Below are positions 9,238-17,854 of a stretch of 37,862 bases of DNA, piece by piece. Positions within the stretch are counted from its first letter, which is position 1. Every line of letters starts with the position of its first letter. The stretch is from contig JASHUY010000108.1 in assembly GCA_030039755.1 (NCBI GenBank), positions 1-37,862 of the forward strand, written 5' to 3'. This DNA comes from Acidimicrobiales bacterium. Its GTDB lineage: Bacteria > Actinomycetota > Acidimicrobiia > Acidimicrobiales > RAAP-2. Below the pieces are notes generated by a model. The model had not been told where the DNA came from, made no database searches, and saw nothing but the letters and a program-made list of their open reading frames with translations. The position numbers and the translations under genes are program-made.

Positions 9238-10514
9238 CGGCGGCAGGGGTCGAGGGCTCCGAGCGGTGCCGGAGCGCGCCCGGTCGCGATCAGTTCCGCG
9301 AGGAGGAGGCCGGTCAACGGGCCCAGCGTCACACCCCACATTCCGTGCCCTCCCGCGACGAACACGCCGGGCGTCGCGGTCGCGCCGACGAGCGGGAGCC
9401 CGTCGGTGCTGAGGGGACGCGCACCCATCCACTGGTCGGCAAGCGCCGCGAAGTCCACACCGTCCATCAGCGGGTTCACCTTGCGCACGATCGAGGGGAT
9501 CCGGCTCCATCTCGGGGGGGCGTCGGGCGACCCGAACTCCATGATGCTCGAGACCCGAGCCCGGTCTTCTTGCGGAGCGACGGTCACCCTCGGGACCGGG
9601 AAGTACAAGGTCCGAACCAGCGCGCCGTCGCAGGGAGCGGTGAAGCTGTAGCCCCGTCCCCCGTACACGCGCACGCGCACCCCGTGGGGCCTGGCCAAGC
9701 CGCTGATCCAGGCTCCCGCAGCAAGCACCGCCGCGTCCGCCTCGACCTCGCCCCCGGCCCCGGAGGCGACGACGGTGTCGCCTCGACGATCGACGCGCCC
9801 GATGTCGTGGCCCTCGAGGATCTTTGCGCCGCGGTCCCGCACGCTCCGGGCAAGGGCGACCACGTACCTGGAGGGCGTGAGGTAGCGCTGGTCGCGGACC
9901 CGGACTGCGACCCGGACGCGCTCGGAGAGGTGCGGCTCGACGGTCCGCGCCTCTGTACCGGTGAGCAGGTCGGCGTCGACGGGCTGGCCCGACGCTGCGA
10001 TGCCCTCGAGCTCGTGAAGGAACCCGTCGCTCTCTTGTGGGCGCGCGAAACAGGTGAGGACGTCGCTCGTCGTGACCGACGCCTCGACACCTCCGTCCAG
10101 CTGCCGGTCGTAGGACGCGAAGACCCTCTCGTTCAGCTCGCGGTACGTCGCCATGGACCGCTGCCACCTCGCCGCAGTGCAGTGACGCACCATCCCGGCC
10201 ATGAAGCCGAGCAGCCTGACATCGGTCTTGGACAGCAGGCTCACCGGCGAGCTCGGCCTCAGGACGGCGCTCACCCCGTAGCGAAGGACCGACGGCTCGG
10301 GCAGCGGCGCGCACATCGACGGGGAGACATAGCCCGCGTTCTGCCAGGACGAACCCGCACCCGCGGCATGGCGCTCCACGACGCACACCTCGATGCCGCG
10401 TTCCTGTAGCGCCCAGGCGCACGACAGGCCGACGATGCCGGCCCCGACCACGACGACACGCTTGGGTGGCGGGATCGCCGCTCCGGCTCGGGACGTTCGG
10501 TCGGTCGTCCTCAT
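9231..10514 (-). CDS. DadA-like FAD-dependent D-amino-acid oxidoreductase
   Basis: A 427-residue flavoprotein of the DAO/DadA family. The dinucleotide-binding motif VVVVGAGIVGLSCAWAL lies near residues 20-36, followed by the DadA-like SSWQNAGYVSPSMCAPLPEP. The C-terminal FAD contact region GARPLSTDGLPLVGAT and GGHGMWGVTLGP is typical. Members oxidise D-amino acids to 2-keto acids, passing electrons to the respiratory chain. ATG at 10514 is used; an AGGAGG lies 12 nt upstream, a longish spacing. It begins 58 nt after the deacylase gene and overlaps the serine hydrolase start. The partners (N-acyl-D-amino-acid deacylase, peptide importer) support a D-amino-acid substrate, but glycine/sarcosine-type oxidases have the same fold, so substrate remains an inference. 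Confidence 0.87.
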   Translation of the reverse strand: MRTTDRTSRAGAAIPPPKRVVVVGAGIVGLSCAWALQERGIEVCVVERHAAGAGSSWQNAGYVSPSMCAPLPEPSVLRYGVSAVLRPSSPVSLLSKTDVRLLGFMAGMVRHCTAARWQRSMATYRELNERVFASYDRQLDGGVEASVTTSDVLTCFARPQESDGFLHELEGIAASGQPVDADLLTGTEARTVEPHLSERVRVAVRVRDQRYLTPSRYVVALARSVRDRGAKILEGHDIGRVDRRGDTVVASGAGGEVEADAAVLAAGAWISGLARPHGVRVRVYGGRGYSFTAPCDGALVRTLYFPVPRVTVAPQEDRARVSSIMEFGSPDAPPRWSRIPSIVRKVNPLMDGVDFAALADQWMGARPLSTDGLPLVGATATPGVFVAGGHGMWGVTLGPLTGLLLAELIATGRAPAPLGALDPCRRC

Positions 10515-10572
10515 CGACCTGGTGAACCTCCTCGAGCCGGCGCGCGTCGCCGCCCCGTGCCTTCGTCCCGTC

Positions 10573-12051
10573 TCACGCGCCGGACCCCGAGCGAACCGCG
10601 CGTCCGGGCAGCGCGTCCGGAACCAGCTCACCGCCCCTGACGACGAACGTGCCGTCCACGAGGACGTGGACGATCCCTGCCGAGGGCCGGAGCGTGTCTT
10701 CGTACGTGGCCCGATCGGTGACACCGTCGGGGTCGAACACCACGATGTCGGCGTCGCAGCCCTGCTCGATCCTCGCCTTCCGGCGCATGGCCGGGACGGC
10801 GTCTTCGAGCACGCGGGCCGGGGACAGCGTGCACCGTTCGACGGCCTCGGACAGGGACACCTGCCTGCGCTCGCGAGCGAGACGGAGCGCGCGGCTGAAG
10901 GTACCGGCGGTCCGGGGGTGCGACACACCTCCGTCGGGGAGCGGCCAGACGTACGGGCCCGGCGGGTCGCTCGGCCAGTGGATGGGCATGGCATCGCTTG
11001 CGATCGCACTACCCGGGGCCCACATCGCCTGCTCGACGAAGCGGAAGTCCCCCGGCACGTCGTCCTTCAGGAACTCGATGAAGACCAGTCCGCCGGGATC
11101 CGTCTTCCGCAACTCCCGGAGTCGCTCCGCGCTCGCCACCCTCTCACCGGTCGGCACATACGTGAGCGCAGTGGTGGACATGCCTCGCTGCGCGAGTCGC
11201 TCGGGCGAGAACTGCATCGCTCCGATCCCGCTCATCGCGGACCCGTACGGATAGGCCTCGGTACTCACGGACGCGCCCTCTGCTCGGGTCCGATCGACCA
11301 GGCTGTGCACCCGGTCGATGTGCTGCAACGAGGTCGAGTTGATGTGGCAATAGTGCATGTGGGCGCCGGTCGTCGCAGCCGCCTGGACGATCTCGGTCGC
11401 CCCGTCGATCTTGACCTCGGGCCGGATCTCCACCAGGTCCCGGGCGTGCGTGTAGGTCGGCACCCCCGCTCCGGCGGCCAAGCCCGCGACCGCGAGATAC
11501 TCGTCGACGCCGACGTCCTGGGCGTAGCCGACGACGACACCGACCCCGAGCGCCCCGGCGGCGAGGTCGGCTGCGAGGGCGTCGACGACCTTGCGCACCT
11601 GCTCGGCGCTCGCCGGCATCTGCCAACTGGGCTCGGCGATGTTGTGCAGGAACGCGTCGACGTCCGCCGACACCTCCAGACCGCCGACGACGCTCATGCG
11701 CGCGAGCGCCCATGACGTGGAGAAGCCGTAGTGGATGGGCCGGCCCTCGGCCGCAGCCCTTGCGTAGGCGGGCTCGACCGGCCACACACCGCTCTCGAGC
11801 TCGAGGGCGGTGGTCACGCCGTCGAGGGCCTGCAACCGCTGCTCAGGGATTTTCTGGCCGTGGCTGTGCAGGTCGATGAAGCCCGGGCTCACCACGTTGC
11901 CACTGACGTCGAGCACGGTCCGGCCGGAAAGAGCCTCCGTGCTGACGGCCGTGATCTGCCGACCGGTGATCCCGACGTTGCGGATGTCGTCCAGCCCGGA
12001 CGCAGGGTCGACCACACGGCCCCCGGTCAGGACCACGTCGTGTTCAGCCAT
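10573..12051 (-). CDS. N-acyl-D-amino-acid deacylase-like amidohydrolase (D-glutamate deacylase type)
   Basis: A 492-residue member of the D-aminoacylase branch of the amidohydrolase superfamily, predicted to strip the acyl group from N-acyl-D-amino acids. Visible: VVSPGFIDLHSHGQ (His62 and His64), GVTTALELESGVWPVEP, YTHARD, HYCHINS and SDAMPIHW, the catalytic-Asp region. Where characterised D-aminoacylases have a zinc-ligating cysteine (TGNCG), this protein reads ELESG, as in sequences commonly labelled D-glutamate deacylase. ATG at 12051 has a strong AAAGGAG seven bases upstream. It lies 153 nt after the transporter ATPase gene; that gap holds three tandem repeats and so possibly a separate control point. 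The dadA-like gene follows after 58 nt. Fold assignment is firm; the acyl-D-amino-acid substrate is likely but not proven. Confidence 0.85.
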   Translation of the reverse strand: MAEHDVVLTGGRVVDPASGLDDIRNVGITGRQITAVSTEALSGRTVLDVSGNVVSPGFIDLHSHGQKIPEQRLQALDGVTTALELESGVWPVEPAYARAAAEGRPIHYGFSTSWALARMSVVGGLEVSADVDAFLHNIAEPSWQMPASAEQVRKVVDALAADLAAGALGVGVVVGYAQDVGVDEYLAVAGLAAGAGVPTYTHARDLVEIRPEVKIDGATEIVQAAATTGAHMHYCHINSTSLQHIDRVHSLVDRTRAEGASVSTEAYPYGSAMSGIGAMQFSPERLAQRGMSTTALTYVPTGERVASAERLRELRKTDPGGLVFIEFLKDDVPGDFRFVEQAMWAPGSAIASDAMPIHWPSDPPGPYVWPLPDGGVSHPRTAGTFSRALRLARERRQVSLSEAVERCTLSPARVLEDAVPAMRRKARIEQGCDADIVVFDPDGVTDRATYEDTLRPSAGIVHVLVDGTFVVRGGELVPDALPGRAVRSGSGA

Positions 12052-12127
12052 CGGGGTCTCTCCTTTCTTGTGACACGCCTGTTCCGTGTCGCATCTCGTC
12101 GTCTTCCGGCGTGGCAAACGCCACGTT

Positions 12128-12183
12128 GTCGAACTCGAACTGCACAGTCGAACCCGAACTGCAAGTCGAACCCGAACTGCACG
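12128..12183. repeat. Three tandem 18-19 bp repeats ahead of the deacylase gene
   Basis: Copies begin at 12128, 12147 and 12165. Copies 2 and 3 share gtcgaacccgaactgca and copy 1 differs by one base (gtcgaactcgaactgca). The array lies between the transporter ATPase stop (12205) and the deacylase start (12051). It is the only compact tandem array in the operon and could be a protein-binding array or an RNA element; no function can be assigned from sequence. Confidence 0.8.
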
Positions 12184-12204
12184 ACCTCCTCGAACGCACC
12201 TCCG

Positions 12205-13086
12205 TCAGGAGCTTGTGCCGACCTCCTCCTGGCTCGGAGCCGGACGCCACCCGGGGCGCGGGATCGCAGCGAGAAGGCGCCGGGTGTAGGGGTGCTCGGG
12301 TGCGTCGAGCACCCGGTCCGCCGGCCCGGCCTCGACGATGCGGCCCCTGCGCATGACCACGATGTCGTCACTCACCTGCCGCACGACGGCGAGATCGTGG
12401 GAGATGAACAGGTAGGAGACCCCGGTCTCGTTGCGGATGTCGCTCATCAGGTTGAGGACCTGGGCCTGGATGGAGACGTCGAGGGAGGCGACGGCTTCGT
12501 CGCAGATCACGACCTTGGGCGCACAGGCGAGCGCCCGTGCGATGGCGACCCGCTGGCGCTGACCCCCCGAGAGCCGCTTCGGGAGGGAGTCGGCGTGGCG
12601 ACGGTCGAGCCGGACCTGTTCGAGCAGCTCCTCGACGCGCGCCGTGCGGCCCGCCCTATCGAGGTCGAAGTGGAGCACGAGCGCCTCTTCGATGCAGCGG
12701 CGCACGCTCTGGCGGGGGTCGAGCGAGGAGTAGGGGTCCTGGAAGACGATCTGGACCTCTCGGGCTCTGCGCTTCCGCTCCGCCGAGCTCACGCGGCGCC
12801 AGGAGCGCGCGCTCCCTGCGACCGCGATACGCCCCGCGCTCGGACGCTCGAGCCCCACGATCATGCGGGCGAGGGTGGTCTTGCCGGACCCCGACTCGCC
12901 GACGACGGCGAGCGAGCGGCCCTGTGGGACGCAGAAGCTCACGTCGTCGACGGCGAGGAAGCCCCCGGCACTCCTGGGGCCCGGAAAGACCTTCACCAGG
13001 TGCTCGACCTCGAGGGCGGGGGGCGGCCCGGGCTCTCGGAGCCCGACGGGACGGTCCGCCACCTGAGCGGCGGCCGATTCAGCCAC
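12205..13086 (-). CDS. Peptide/nickel-type ABC transporter ATP-binding protein (DppF/OppF-like)
   Basis: A 293-residue ATPase that pairs with the adjacent DppD-like subunit to power solute import. Walker A is GESGSGKTT (63-71), the signature is LSGGQRQRVAIARAL, Walker B reads VVICDEAVASLD and the H-loop is LFISHDLAVV. The Walker B has Ala where most relatives have Pro (DEPVSALD), which should be tolerated because the catalytic Glu is kept. The C-terminus is short: it has HPYTRRLLAAIPRPG but lacks the Cys-rich tail seen in the DppD partner. The GTG at 13086 overlaps the stop of the upstream ATPase gene by 8 nt. The final gene of the transporter set; 153 nt separate it from the deacylase gene. 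Confidence 0.92.
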   Translation of the reverse strand: MAESAAAQVADRPVGLREPGPPPALEVEHLVKVFPGPRSAGGFLAVDDVSFCVPQGRSLAVVGESGSGKTTLARMIVGLERPSAGRIAVAGSARSWRRVSSAERKRRAREVQIVFQDPYSSLDPRQSVRRCIEEALVLHFDLDRAGRTARVEELLEQVRLDRRHADSLPKRLSGGQRQRVAIARALACAPKVVICDEAVASLDVSIQAQVLNLMSDIRNETGVSYLFISHDLAVVRQVSDDIVVMRRGRIVEAGPADRVLDAPEHPYTRRLLAAIPRPGWRPAPSQEEVGTSS

Positions 13087-14101
13087 GATCGCCGACCCGC
13101 ACTTCGAACTCGGCCCCGTCCGCCCCGCCGCTTCGCCCGCCCTCCAAGAGCTCCTCGGCCCGGTGGCAGGCGACCCGGGCGTCTCCGAGCTCCCGCAGCA
13201 CCGGCCGCTCCTTTTGGCATCGCTCCTGCGCGTGGGCGCACCTCGAGCAGAACACGCAGCCTTCCTGCACCTCGAGGCCCGAGAGGGGACGGCCCGGGAT
13301 CGCGGCAAGCCGCTCCCGTCTGAGCGTCGGGCTCGGGCGGGAAGCGAGCAGTCCCCTCGTGTAGGGGTGGAGGGCCTTTTCGTGGAGGTGGGCCGCCGGG
13401 GAGTCCTCGACGAGGTGGCCGGCGTAGAGGACGGCGATGCGGTCGCACACCGCGATCGCAAGCTCGAGGTCGTGGGTCACGAAGACCATGGCGAGGCCGC
13501 GCCCGCGCCGCTGGGCGTCGAGGTGGACCATGACGTCGGACTGGGTGGTGACGTCGAGGGCGGTCGTGGGCTCGTCGGCCAGCAGGAGCTTGGGGGAGAT
13601 CGACAGGGCTGCGGCGATCATGACCCGCTGCAGGAGGCCGCCGGAGAGCTCGTGGGGGTACTGGCGCATCCGTCGCTCGGCGTCTTCGATGCCCACGGTC
13701 GCGAGCAGCCCGGTCACGATCTCGAGGGCCTTCTTCCGGTCCTCGCCCCGCTCGACGAGCGCCTCGGTCAGGAAGTCCCCGACCCGCCGCACCGGGTTCA
13801 CGTGGGCCCTCGGGTCCTGGAAGATCATGGCGACCTCCGACAACCGGTACGAGCGGAGGCTCTCGCGGCTCATGTCGGTGATCGACCGGCCCTCCATCAG
13901 GATCGCGCCGTGGACCCGAGCCCCGTCCGGGAGGAGCCGGATCACCGCGCGTGAGGTCAGCGACTTGCCCGCGCCCGACTCCCCGACGAGCCCGACGGCC
14001 TCGCCCTCGGCGAGACGGAAGGTGACGTCGTGGACCACGCGGCGCAAGCGTCCCGCCGTCTGCAGGTCGATCGCCAGGTGCTCGAGGTGAAGGATCGCCA
14101 C
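13079..14101 (-). CDS. Peptide-type ABC transporter ATP-binding protein (DppD/OppD-like)
   Basis: A 340-residue ATPase subunit on the cytoplasmic face of the importer. Walker A GESGAGKS (40-47), Q-loop region AMIFQDPRAHVNPVRRVG, signature LSGGLLQRVMIAAAL, Walker B LLLADEPTTALD and H-loop FVTHDLELAI are intact. The C-terminal tail has the family oligopeptide-binding region HPYTRGLLAS and a cysteine cluster (GCVFCSRCAHAQERC), which in relatives can bind an Fe-S cluster. Starts at GTG 14101, three bases after the permease stop, with GGAG upstream in the permease coding sequence; overlaps the next ATPase gene by 8 nt. Confidence 0.93.
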   Translation of the reverse strand: MAILHLEHLAIDLQTAGRLRRVVHDVTFRLAEGEAVGLVGESGAGKSLTSRAVIRLLPDGARVHGAILMEGRSITDMSRESLRSYRLSEVAMIFQDPRAHVNPVRRVGDFLTEALVERGEDRKKALEIVTGLLATVGIEDAERRMRQYPHELSGGLLQRVMIAAALSISPKLLLADEPTTALDVTTQSDVMVHLDAQRRGRGLAMVFVTHDLELAIAVCDRIAVLYAGHLVEDSPAAHLHEKALHPYTRGLLASRPSPTLRRERLAAIPGRPLSGLEVQEGCVFCSRCAHAQERCQKERPVLRELGDARVACHRAEELLEGGRSGGADGAEFEVRVGDRG

Positions 14102-14104
14102 GAC

Positions 14105-14974
14105 TCAGGTCTCCAGGTGCGCGGCAAGCCGGTTGCCGAGCAGGTTGAAGGCGACCACGGCAAGGACGATCATCACGCCCGCGTAGAGGGACTGTTCGGG
14201 GTGGCCCCCCAAGATGGCCGCCTGGCCTGTGGCGACCATGAGACCCCATGTGGCGGAAGGGGGTTGGACCCCGAGGCCGAGGTAGCTGATCGCCGCCAGT
14301 GTCACGAGCGCGTAGCCGAAGGCGAGCGTCGCTTGGACCAAGATGATCGGCGCCACGTTCGGGAGCAGGTGGCGCAGCCCGATCCGCCAGGCGGGCACCC
14401 CCTCCACGTAGCACGCGGCCACGTAGGGCAGGCGTCGCTGGCGCAGCGCCACCGACCGGGTGACTCGCAGCACGTAGGGGGTGGCGGCGATCGCGAGAGC
14501 GATCACCGGGGCGACGAGCCCCCGGCCGAACACGGAGACCGCCACGATCGCAAAGATGATCCCGGGGAAGGCGAAAAGGACGTCGGCGGCCCTCGAGACC
14601 ATTTGGTCGAAGAACCCCCCGAACCACGCCGCGGCGAGCGCGAGCACCGTGCCCGCGGCGCTCGAGATGCACACGATCAGGGCCGGGCCGAGAAGGCTCA
14701 GACGCGCGCCGTAGACGAGGCGGGAGAACAGGTCCCTGCCGAGCGAGTCGGTGCCCAGCAGGTGGGCCGCCGAGGGGGCCTCGTTCACCGCCAGGATGTT
14801 CGAGCTGTCGGGGTTCGCGGTCGCGATGAACGGGGCGAAGACGGCGATCACGACGAGAAGGACGATGATCCCCGTCGAAACGAGCACGACGGGGTCGCGC
14901 AGCAGCCCTCCGCCGGCCCGCTTCTCCTCCAAGAGCCCGGCTGCAGAGAGGAGCGGGGTGCCCGTGCCCGCCAC
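14105..14974 (-). CDS. ABC transporter permease (DppC-like)
   Basis: A 289-residue inner-membrane subunit. The first membrane helix (VVLVSTGIIVLLVVIAVFAPF, about 28-48) is followed by an extracytoplasmic segment containing the DppC hallmark HLLGTDSLGRDLFSRLVYGAR, then about five more helices. The EAA loop that docks the ATPase is seen around YVEGVPAWRIGLRHLLPN. It starts at a GTG directly following the TGA of the upstream permease gene, so the two are surely coupled. Works with DppB as the pore. Confidence 0.93.
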   Translation of the reverse strand: MAGTGTPLLSAAGLLEEKRAGGGLLRDPVVLVSTGIIVLLVVIAVFAPFIATANPDSSNILAVNEAPSAAHLLGTDSLGRDLFSRLVYGARLSLLGPALIVCISSAAGTVLALAAAWFGGFFDQMVSRAADVLFAFPGIIFAIVAVSVFGRGLVAPVIALAIAATPYVLRVTRSVALRQRRLPYVAACYVEGVPAWRIGLRHLLPNVAPIILVQATLAFGYALVTLAAISYLGLGVQPPSATWGLMVATGQAAILGGHPEQSLYAGVMIVLAVVAFNLLGNRLAAHLET

Positions 14975-15913
14975 TCAGGCCCCTTTCGCCCGGAGCCGGG
15001 GATCCAGGAAGAGGCTCCAGATGTCGACGAGCGCGTTCACGACGACGAAGGTGGCGACCAGGATGAGGGCGACCGCCTGGACCGAGGCGAAGTCCTTGTC
15101 CAAGGCGGAAGAGACGAGGAACGACCCGAGCCCGTTCACCCCGAAGGCCTGCTCGACGACCACGTCGCCGGCGATGAGGCCCGCGACCGTGATCCCCGAC
15201 ACCGTGGAGATCGGGATCATGGCATTGCGCAGGAGGTGGCGGGTCACGATGTGCCGGCGGGCGATGCCCCTTCCCCTCGCGGTCTCGACGTGCTCCTTCT
15301 TCACCTCGTCTTCCACGGCGGTCCTCGTCAGCTGGGAGGTGTAGGCGAGCCACGACAAGGCCAGGGCGACAGCCGGGAGGGTGAGGTGGTCGAGGCGGTC
15401 TACGAACCCGGCTCCTCCCCCGAAGACCGGGAAGAGCTTCCAGTCGACGGCGAAAAGGGTGATCAAGATGATCGCCGCGACGAACGACGGGGTCGCGAGT
15501 CCTACGCCCGTGAGGATCGTGATCCCCATCCCGAGCCGCTTGAAGAGGGCCGACGCGAGCCCGAGGGCGAGCCCGCCGACGACGATGACGACCGAGGCGT
15601 AGGTGACGAGGAACACGGTGTTGAGCACCCGGGGGGCGAGCAGGCTCGCGACGGGTTCCCTGTAGAGGAACGACTCGCCCAGGTTCCCGTGCAGCAGGCC
15701 GAAGAGCCAGTCCCAGTAGCGCGTGAAGAAGGGCTCTGTGAGCTTGAGCTGGCGGGTGATCAGCCGGATCTCGGCGTGGGTCGCATGGCCGCCTGCCAGC
15801 AAGGTGGCCGGGTTCCCGGGGGCGAGGTAGAGGGCGCCGTAGATGGCGATGCTGGCCACGGCGACCGTCACGGCCAGCATCGCCAGGCGTCCGGCGACGA
15901 GTCTCAGGATCAC
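14975..15913 (-). CDS. ABC transporter permease (DppB-like)
   Basis: A 312-residue membrane subunit with about six helices. The N-terminal helix RLAMLAVTVAVASIAIYGAL is followed by the family LAPGNPATLL segment and the DppB-like GNLGESFLYREPV; the coupling loop is ARGRGIARRHIVTRHLLRN. GTG at 15913 is used, with no clear ribosome site. A 201-nt gap with two hairpins separates it from the binding-protein gene upstream, a common arrangement that lets the binding protein be made in excess. Confidence 0.92.
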   Translation of the reverse strand: MILRLVAGRLAMLAVTVAVASIAIYGALYLAPGNPATLLAGGHATHAEIRLITRQLKLTEPFFTRYWDWLFGLLHGNLGESFLYREPVASLLAPRVLNTVFLVTYASVVIVVGGLALGLASALFKRLGMGITILTGVGLATPSFVAAIILITLFAVDWKLFPVFGGGAGFVDRLDHLTLPAVALALSWLAYTSQLTRTAVEDEVKKEHVETARGRGIARRHIVTRHLLRNAMIPISTVSGITVAGLIAGDVVVEQAFGVNGLGSFLVSSALDKDFASVQAVALILVATFVVVNALVDIWSLFLDPRLRAKGA

Positions 15914-15999
15914 CGTGGCGCCACCACGCAGTCACCCACCAACTGGTCGACTCTGCCGTCCACTCTTCTTGCGGCTACCTGGTGACGCGCCGACGCCCG

Positions 16000-16032
16000 G
16001 CTCAGCGGCTGAGCGGCGCCGCGCCCGGCGCC
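16000..16032. terminator. Two adjacent hairpins between binding-protein and permease genes
   Basis: A 6-bp stem GCTCAG/CTGAGC (16000-16005 with 16009-16014, 3-nt loop) is followed at once by GGCGCC/GGCGCC (16015-16020 with 16027-16032, 6-nt loop). There is no T-run on either strand. Such structures between solute-binding and permease genes often act as partial terminators or protect the upstream mRNA; that role is inferred. Confidence 0.5.
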
Positions 16033-16114
16033 ACCGCCCTCGGCTCTCTCGCGCTCCCAGACGGCGCGGAGCGACCTGTTCCCCGGCGAGGCGCGCGAGC
16101 TCCTCGACTCTCCA

Positions 16115-17833
16115 TCAGCTCGAGGCCCCCAGCTTCGCAAAATCGGGCTCGTCTTCAAAGGCGGAGGACGCGGTGGCGCCGGTGACCGACTTGTTCAGGA
16201 AGAGGCTGCTGTCCTTGCTGACCAACGGGATCGCGGGGTAATCCTTCATGTAGATCGCCTGCGCCTGCGTGAGGAGCTCCGCTCTCGGCAGCGCCTTGTA
16301 CGTCTCCAGCGCCTTGTTCAGGTCTTTGTTGACCGCCGGGCTTGTGTATGTGGTGTAGTCCCACACGCTGCCCTTGGGAAACCACAGGTCAAGGTATGTG
16401 AGCGGTGTGTTGTTGTACATCCCGGTGTTCGCGACGAGGAGGTCGATGCCCTTCCTGTAGCTCGCTGTGTACTCCGCATCCTCATAGTTCAGTGCTGCGA
16501 GCTCGTCGAACTTGATGTTCAACCCGATCTCTCTCCCGGCCTGCTCGACAGCCGTCGCCAGCGTGAGCTGTGTCTGGCTTCCGGCGATGAGCGCCAGGGT
16601 GATCGGCGCGCCGTGGTCCGGCACCGACCGGACGAGGTGCTTCGCCTCGGTGAGGCTTGTCTTCTGAAATTCGAGCTTCGCGTACGCGGACTCGTACACG
16701 CTTTTGGCTGTCGGTGTCCACGTCGTGTGGGGCGGGAGGAGTGCGTAATCCGGGATCGCCGCGCCGTCGTAGACGACTTTCGCGATTGCCGACCGGTCCA
16801 GCGCCAAGGAGAGCGCTCTCCGGATGTTCACGTTCCCCATCGGACCGGAGTTGGTCGCGACCATGAGCAGTGTGCTCAGGAGGCTCGAGCCGAGGTACAG
16901 CTTGCCGGACGTCGACGTCATCAACTCGGGAAAGCTCGTGACCGGCGCGTCGTACGTACCGTCGATCTCGCCCGAGAGCAGGGCGCTCGTCAGCGTGGAC
17001 GTGTCGGTGATCCACTTTATGGTGACCGTCTCGACCCTGGGCCGCCACGACGGTGTCCAATAGTGCGGGTTCGCCTTCAAGACGATGTCGTTGCCCGCTG
17101 TCCACTTTGTCAGCTCGTACGGCCCCGTGCACATCACGCCACCGGACGGGGTACCGAACTTCGACCCTTCCTTCTCGATGTACGACTTCTCGGCAACCGC
17201 TCCGACGATCGTCGCCATCTCCTTGAGGAACAGCTCGTCGGGGGTCTTGAACTTGACGGTCACCTGATAAGTCCCGGTGGTGGTGATGCTCTTGACGTCT
17301 GTGTAGTAGATCCCGTCAACAGGACCAAGCGCCTTGTCCTCGTTTCGAAGGAGGCTGTAGGTCACGTCTGTCGCCGTCAGCTCCTGGCTGTTCCAGAAGT
17401 AGACGCCTTTTCGGATCTGGAAGACCAAGGTGGTGGGGTTCGTGTAGTGCCACGACGTCGCGAGCGCCGGCTTGATGCCGTAGGTGGGGGTGAGCCGGAG
17501 GAGGTCGTCGCACATGTTCTCGACCACGAGGTTCGGCGAGTATGTGCCCGACTTCACGTAGTCCAGGGTGGTCGGCTCGCCTTGGGGCAGGTCCCACGTG
17601 ATGGACGTCAACCGCCCCTTGGGTCGTGGCGTTGTTGTGATCAGGTGCTCGCTCCGCGAGGGGGACGCAGACGCCCCCTGGGCGAGCGAGAGCAGCGGAA
17701 CACCGGCTGCGACGACCACAGCCAACCCGACGGACGCGGCACGACGCGTCAGGCGACGACCGTGGATCACTTCGGCCCTCCCCGAAGATGCCGGACTCCG
17801 TTCCTGGATTGCGCCCGCAGTTACGCGCTTCAT
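16115..17833 (-). CDS. Secreted solute-binding protein, family 5 (peptide type)
   Basis: A 572-residue extracytoplasmic receptor delivering substrate to the DppBCDF-type importer. A long leader (residues 1-58) carries twin arginines (GRRLTRRAAS), a hydrophobic core VGLAVVVAAGVPLLSLA and a likely signal-peptidase I site near QGASA. No lipobox cysteine is seen, unusual for a Gram-positive binding protein, so it may be released or held by the transporter only. Family-5 features follow: TLDYVKSGTYSPNLVVENMCDDLL, LVFQIRKGVYFWNSQELTATDVTYSL and the late IRRALSLALDRSAIAKVVYDG. ATG 17833 has GGGGGG upstream. The gene leads a probable transcript running down to the serine hydrolase gene at 8080. Its promoter carries an operator-like palindrome shared with the hut operon. 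Ligand unknown; a peptide or N-acylated amino acid is expected. Confidence 0.92.
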   Translation of the reverse strand: MKRVTAGAIQERSPASSGRAEVIHGRRLTRRAASVGLAVVVAAGVPLLSLAQGASASPSRSEHLITTTPRPKGRLTSITWDLPQGEPTTLDYVKSGTYSPNLVVENMCDDLLRLTPTYGIKPALATSWHYTNPTTLVFQIRKGVYFWNSQELTATDVTYSLLRNEDKALGPVDGIYYTDVKSITTTGTYQVTVKFKTPDELFLKEMATIVGAVAEKSYIEKEGSKFGTPSGGVMCTGPYELTKWTAGNDIVLKANPHYWTPSWRPRVETVTIKWITDTSTLTSALLSGEIDGTYDAPVTSFPELMTSTSGKLYLGSSLLSTLLMVATNSGPMGNVNIRRALSLALDRSAIAKVVYDGAAIPDYALLPPHTTWTPTAKSVYESAYAKLEFQKTSLTEAKHLVRSVPDHGAPITLALIAGSQTQLTLATAVEQAGREIGLNIKFDELAALNYEDAEYTASYRKGIDLLVANTGMYNNTPLTYLDLWFPKGSVWDYTTYTSPAVNKDLNKALETYKALPRAELLTQAQAIYMKDYPAIPLVSKDSSLFLNKSVTGATASSAFEDEPDFAKLGASS

Positions 17834-17854
17834 GGATTCCCCCCGGTTCCGGTC

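Noticed and set aside
12027-12371. A 114-codon minus-strand frame in which the tandem repeats would code QFGFD units
   Set aside because: It overlaps the end of the transporter ATPase gene and the deacylase start, with no ribosome site; the repeats are better viewed as DNA or RNA elements.
12993-15935. A 980-codon open frame on the minus strand across the permease and ATPase genes
   Set aside because: Composition is Arg/Pro/Gly/Asp-rich with no domains; it is a frame shadow of DppB, DppC and DppD, which are clear in their own frames.
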